A stretch of DNA of 64,000 nt from Amorphochlora amoebiformis. Taxonomy: Eukaryota > Cercozoa > Chlorarachniophyceae. The DNA is taken from NCBI GenBank assembly GCA_054601695.1, contig BAAHQB010000015.1, positions 682,001 to 746,000 on the forward strand, given 5' to 3'. The translations under genes and the position numbers were made by a program. Under the pieces are notes generated by a model. That model did not search any database. It was not told where the DNA came from and saw nothing but the letters and a program-made list of their open reading frames with translations. Positions within the stretch are counted from its first letter, which is position 1, and each line of letters starts with the position of its first letter. Positions 1 to 64,000 of the stretch are shown here, one piece after another.

Positions 1-17376
<17,376 letters not shown>

Positions 17377-18109
17377 TTCAGGAGGCGATGTGAGTCGAGC
17401 AAGAAATCAGGCTCGAAGTGGCGAGCGGGGTTGAGCTTCGCTTGTATTTCCCGCTTTTCCTTCTTGTGGGGGTTTCACAAAGCCCAGATCTGGCAGTGGA
17501 CCTTTCGGTCGTCCTTGGATCACCCCAGAATGCCCCCCTCAACGCTCGCCTCTCACTTCTGGCACACACCCAAGCGCGGGATTTGCTGGAGGATCTCCAC
17601 AGAGATCACCAGGGATCCATTAAAATTCACAGGGACCCCGGGATTCCCATCGGGGATTGCGAGTTGCAGCCTAAGATTGAGGCCCGTGTCACTCTCAGTG
17701 ACAAATGGTCACCGAAATCAAGATTTTGTGGGTGACTACTATGGGATGACCGGCGCCAGAACGAGGTTCCATCGGTTAGATAGGCGGTGGAAACCATGGG
17801 TGGAAATTTTAAGGCGTTGGATGAAAACAGTTTTTCGACGGCGAATAAGGATGTGGGTTCCCTCCGCGCTGTTATTTTATACAATCGGGGTTATAGTCTT
17901 GCAACTCCCAGCGCGACGTGGATCCCCCCCCCACAACCAGCACTCCCTTCCTTTTCGAAATATTGCTCTGAATCGAACGAGGGCGTATGTGCAGGTGATA
18001 TACATGGATATAGAAAATATTATCAACAAAGACTAATAGACGGACGACGGGGATTACTCAATTTCAATCTATATCTCACCCTCAGCTACGTGGTGGATTC
18101 GACTTTAGC
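17377..18109. promoter_or_regulatory. Divergent intergenic region, probable bidirectional promoter
   Basis: This 733 bp segment separates the minus-strand ATG (17376) from the plus-strand ATG (18110). It is balanced in base composition and has no TA, GA or CCCTAA tract, in sharp contrast to everything around it. Open frames of 60-200 codons on both strands overlap here, but none has family-like motifs or clear exon borders. A CTCACCCTCAG at 18075-18085 could be a 5' UTR acceptor. Promoter function is inferred from position only. Confidence 0.5.
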
Positions 18110-39890
<21,781 letters not shown>

Positions 39891-39963
39891 GGTTTGGGTT
39901 TGTGAATCAGGGATTTGCGTGTGTATGTATATGGTTTTTGGGGTATATATATATATATATATA

Positions 39964-40037
<74 letters not shown>

Positions 40038-40097
40038 ATTTCGTTTTTTGTGTATCTCAAGTTTTATTTCGAATGTACATAGATATGTTTAAATGTA

Positions 40098-40191
<94 letters not shown>

Positions 40192-40192
40192 C

Positions 40193-40277
<85 letters not shown>

Positions 40278-40287
40278 AAACATAAAC

Positions 40288-40323
<36 letters not shown>

Positions 40324-40477
40324 ATATTATATATATATATACATATATATATTGAACAATATATATGTATATATATATATATATGTGTGTATATTTATAA
40401 TATATTTATAAATATATACATGGACACATGTGTACATATATATATATAGGTATATATATATGTATTACGTCATGTAG
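39891..40477 (+). other. Gap between the stop at 39890 and the next plus-strand exon
   Basis: 587 bp of TA and (GA)n/GACAGA repeat with two short unique pieces (39891-39945, 40035-40100). No ATG exon with a donor of the right phase was found, and no clear polyadenylation signal, so it does not look like a normal intergenic region. Confidence 0.5.

Positions 40478-64000
<23,523 letters not shown>

Overview
This is a eukaryotic nuclear window made almost entirely of intron. Its bulk is (TA)n microsatellite, GA/CT tracts, poly(C) runs and, right of about 21 kb, arrays of CCCTAA (TTAGGG-type telomere-like) repeat. Between the repeats lie roughly 100 short non-repetitive islands, most 25-110 bp long. 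Nearly every island starts after an AG, ends before a GT and translates cleanly in one frame, and the end phase of one normally matches the start phase of the next. I read them as micro-exons. The long computed ORFs (runs of YI, LS, RE, VR) are translations of repeats, not genes. The organism is probably an intron-rich unicellular eukaryote (alga or other protist) with TTAGGG-type telomeres; nothing seen fixes the lineage.

Layout. (1) Minus strand, 17376 down to the left edge: one gene of about 37 exons, start codon at 17374-17376, C-terminus beyond position 1. The conceptual protein (about 1,080 residues visible) has two Tudor-like modules, an HMG-box-like segment, an AT-hook, a CxxC zinc-finger-like segment, a split SET-like methyltransferase domain and a C-terminal Tudor/agenet-like module. 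It looks like a chromatin reader and writer. (2) 17377-18109: a 733 bp GC-richer, repeat-poor gap between divergent start codons, probably a shared promoter. (3) Plus strand, 18110-39890: a gene of about 35 exons encoding a charged, partly coiled-coil protein of unknown function, ending in a Pro/Glu/Thr/Ser repeat tail. (4) Plus strand, 40478 past the right edge: at least 30 exons; the first 12 encode unrecognised sequence, the rest an NHL-repeat beta-propeller that continues out of the window. No start exon for gene 4 is visible, and one weak phase-compatible splice would fuse genes 3 and 4.

Three things stand out. The sense-strand CCCTAA arrays often end exactly at 3' splice sites and carry CTAAC, so they can serve as ready-made branch points. 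Many exons have decayed partial copies (exon ghosts) nearby inside the same repeat-filled introns. A roughly 52 bp sequence recurs at least eight times, almost always embedded in CCCTAA arrays. No tRNA, rRNA, CRISPR array, intact transposon or bacterial-type gene was seen.

Limits: all exon borders were read by eye. In a handful of places two AG or GT choices existed and I took the phase-compatible one. Three junctions in gene 3 and one in gene 4 do not match in phase and probably hide a missed micro-exon or a wrong border.
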